From assembly GCA_052139695.1 (NCBI GenBank), contig JBKQWF010000068.1, positions 1 through 34,690 of the forward strand: DNA of 34,690 bases. Direction: 5' to 3'. A program made the translations under genes and the position numbers. Shown here piece after piece: positions 32,766 to 34,690 of this stretch. The stretch is from PLGF01 sp052139695 (lineage in GTDB: Bacteria > Verrucomicrobiota > Verrucomicrobiia > Limisphaerales > Palsa-1400). The notes under the pieces were generated by a model, which was not told the DNA's origin, searched no databases, and saw nothing but the letters and a program-made list of their open reading frames with translations. Numbering within the stretch: the first letter of the stretch is position 1; every line of letters begins with the position of its first letter.

Positions 32766-34220
32766 TTAAACCGTGTAACTGCCCGAGGCGGTGACGCCGC
32801 CGTGGCCGGTCCAGTTGGAATGGAAGTGTTCGCCGCGCGGCTTGTCGAGGCGTTCGTAGGTGTGGGCGCCGAAATAGTCGCGCTGGGCTTGCAGCAAGTT
32901 GGCCGGCAGCCGCTCACAGCGGTAACTGTCAAAGAAATTGAGCGCGGTGGAGATGGCGGGCGTTGGAATGCCCTTGCGCGCGGCGGCCGCCACCACCTTG
33001 CGCCAGGAGGACTGGCATTTCCGGATTTCGCCCCGGAAGAAGTTATCCAATAAAAGGTTGGCCAGGTTTGGATTGCGCTCGAAGGCTTCCTTGATTTTGC
33101 CCAGAAAACGGCTGCGGATAATGCAGCCGCCGCGCCACATCAAGGCAACCCCGCCATAGTTGAGGTTCCAATGGTATTCCTTGGCGGCGGCCCGCATCAG
33201 CATGTAGCCCTGCGCGTAGGAAATGATCTTGGCGGCGTAAAGCGCCAGGCGGATGGCTTCCACAAATTGGGCGCGGTCGCCCGCAATAGCGCGCTTGGGG
33301 CCTTTCAGTTTTTTAGCGGCGGCAACGCGTTCCTCTTTCAAGGCGGAAACGCAGCGCGCATAGACGGCTTCGGAAATGAGCGTGATCGGAATGCCCAGGT
33401 CGCAGGAGTTGATGACGGTCCATTTGCCGGTGCCCTTTTGGCCGGCGGCATCAAGGATTTTGTCCAACAGCGGCTGGCCGTCGGTATCTTGGAAAGCGAG
33501 GATGTGAGACGTTATTTCAATGAGGTACGAATCCAACTCCGTCTTGTTCCAGTCGGCAAAGGCTTGTTGCATTTCCGGAGCCGTCATGCCCAAACCGTCA
33601 CGCATCAATTGATAGGCTTCGCCAATTAACTGCATGTCGCCGTATTCGATGCCGTTGTGGACCATTTTGACGTAATGGCCCGCGCCGTTTTCTCCGACCC
33701 AGTCACAGCAGGGCGTGCCGTCCTCCACCTTGGCGGCAATGGCCTGAAAAATATCTTTGACGTGCGGCCAGGCCTCCTTTGAACCGCCCGGCATGATGGA
33801 AGGCCCGCGGCGCGCGCCCTCTTCGCCTCCGGAGACGCCGGTGCCGATGAAGAGCAGCCCCTTTTCTTCCAGATACTTGGTCCGCCGCATCGTGTCCTGG
33901 AACAGGGAATTGCCGCCGTCGATGAGAATGTCGCCTTTCTCCAAGTGCGGCAGAATCTCCTCGATCAATTCATCCACCGGGGCGCCGGCTTTGACCATGA
34001 ACATGACCCGGCGGGGGCGTTTGAGATGGCCCGCCAATTCCGCGAGTGAATGGGCCCCGATGACCTTGGTCCCCTGGGCTTCGCGACCGAGAAATTCATC
34101 GACGCGGGCGACGGTGCGGTTGAAAACAGCCACAGTAAAGCCGTGGTCGTTCATATTGAGAACGAGGTTTTGCCCCATCACGGCCAAACCGATTAATCCG
34201 ATGTCTGCTTGAGCTTCCAT
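32766..34220 (-). CDS. gnd: 6-Phosphogluconate dehydrogenase, decarboxylating
   Basis: A 484-residue enzyme of the oxidative pentose phosphate pathway, converting 6-phosphogluconate and NADP+ to ribulose 5-phosphate, CO2 and NADPH in the cytoplasm. The N-terminal Rossmann site is IGLIGLAVMGQNLVLNMNDHGF, followed by NRT. Substrate and catalytic motifs are GVSGGEEGARRGPSIMPGG, VKMVHNGIEYGDMQLI with the catalytic Lys, and WRGGCIIRS. The C-terminal tail contains HSNWTGHGG. Length is that of the long, dimeric form. It begins the unit with the HAD hydrolase. Confidence 0.97.
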   Translation of the reverse strand: MEAQADIGLIGLAVMGQNLVLNMNDHGFTVAVFNRTVARVDEFLGREAQGTKVIGAHSLAELAGHLKRPRRVMFMVKAGAPVDELIEEILPHLEKGDILIDGGNSLFQDTMRRTKYLEEKGLLFIGTGVSGGEEGARRGPSIMPGGSKEAWPHVKDIFQAIAAKVEDGTPCCDWVGENGAGHYVKMVHNGIEYGDMQLIGEAYQLMRDGLGMTAPEMQQAFADWNKTELDSYLIEITSHILAFQDTDGQPLLDKILDAAGQKGTGKWTVINSCDLGIPITLISEAVYARCVSALKEERVAAAKKLKGPKRAIAGDRAQFVEAIRLALYAAKIISYAQGYMLMRAAAKEYHWNLNYGGVALMWRGGCIIRSRFLGKIKEAFERNPNLANLLLDNFFRGEIRKCQSSWRKVVAAAARKGIPTPAISTALNFFDSYRCERLPANLLQAQRDYFGAHTYERLDKPRGEHFHSNWTGHGGVTASGSYTV

Positions 34221-34690
34221 GAAATAGTTGCCTTTGTTTTATCCGAATTGAAACCTGCGATTTCGATCCCGACAAACTTGAACATACAAAAGGCGCTTCC
34301 CGCCGCCAGATTTTTCTTTGGAACTTTTCCTCACAGACTGGAGACAAAACTCTTTACCAACCTGGTTGGGGACGCTCTGGTGGATTCCGCCTTGGGATCG
34401 CTGTGTAGAAAGGCTTTCAGGATTTCGGCGGCCGCTTGGTCAGAATCGCAGCCGAATTTCGTTCGCCCAAACCCGCTTCAACTGCTCTGCATCGCTTTGA
34501 GCGAGCATGCCCAAACGCCGACGCAACAGGCATTCTTCCAAGCAGTCAAGCCGGGACAGTCTTCCCAAATCCTCGCCTAAGGCGAGCGAATTTCGGGCTT
34601 GGGGAGCGCGACCGTCCCGGTCAATGCCACTAGTTTTTGTGGGCGCAATTCGGGGTTACTTTCAATTGTTGACGCGCTTTTTTTCGGGAA
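34221..34690. other. Right-end region without a supported gene
   Basis: The frames here have no recognised domain, no good start and proline/serine-rich shadow-like composition, so I call none. The upstream part should hold the gnd promoter, but no convincing pair of boxes is seen. The repeat at 34551-34620 is listed separately. Confidence 0.5.
34551..34620. repeat. Long imperfect hairpin repeat
   Basis: CCGGGACAGTC at 34551-34561 is inverted as GACCGTCCCGG at 34610-34620 (10 of 11). CTTCCCAA and TTGGGGAG form a second weaker pair inside, and CTCGCC-TAA-GGCGAG at 34572-34586 is a perfect inner hairpin. The nested symmetry suggests a folded RNA or a dispersed intergenic repeat. Confidence 0.5.

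Noticed and set aside
34209..34580. Plus-strand 123-residue frame at the right end
   Set aside because: It has no domain, ends inside a repeat, and its start overlaps the 5' end of gnd.

Overview
The window looks like chromosomal DNA from a Verrucomicrobiota bacterium, possibly near the Pedosphaera/Limisphaera lineage. That placement is an inference from overall protein character, moderate-to-high GC, TTG starts, scarce Shine-Dalgarno sites and short GC-rich palindromic repeats between genes; no rRNA or other marker gene is present to settle it. I see no tRNA, rRNA, CRISPR array, transposase or phage gene.

Left part (1-12.7 kb): housekeeping and stress genes in short units. These are metF, a convergent DUF1015 gene, infC (translation initiation factor IF3, not followed by rpmI-rplT), a small lipoprotein, and a secreted GH92 alpha-mannosidase. 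Next comes a minus-strand unit reading cNMP-binding histidine kinase, then mutL, then a single-domain response regulator. A 0.5 kb repeat-rich gap follows. After it lies a compact operon of three small DsrE/DsrF/DsrH (TusD/TusC/TusB)-like proteins plus a dihydrolipoamide-dehydrogenase-like flavoprotein, closed by a clear intrinsic terminator.

Central part (13.1-31.4 kb): one long plus-strand sensory and motility locus. It starts with a NarL-type regulator, a chemoreceptor with an extracytoplasmic CxxCH (c-type haem) motif, an outer-membrane beta-barrel protein, and a second CxxCH chemoreceptor that also carries a C-terminal hemerythrin domain. It continues with cheW, a four-helix-bundle chemoreceptor, cheA, cheR, cheD, an HDOD gene, cheB, cheX, and an unusual receiver / pseudo-receiver / STAS protein. 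It ends with fliG, fliM and fliN, the whole flagellar switch (C-ring). No filament, hook, export, stator or fliF gene is in the window. Sigma-28-like motifs (CCCGATAA type) precede the two haem receptors and, more weakly, the beta-barrel gene. The picture is a redox/oxygen-tactic signalling array wired directly to a motor switch.

Right part (31.4-34.7 kb): an Rrf2-family regulator, then a minus-strand gnd (6-phosphogluconate dehydrogenase) and HAD-hydrolase pair, and an apparently non-coding end with a palindromic repeat.

Most interesting points: the che-fliGMN coupling without the rest of a flagellum; the dual haem/hemerythrin receptor with an Asn at one expected iron-ligand position; the REC-pseudoREC-STAS protein in the place where a CheY would be expected; the sigma-28-like promoters; and mutL sandwiched inside a two-component pair.
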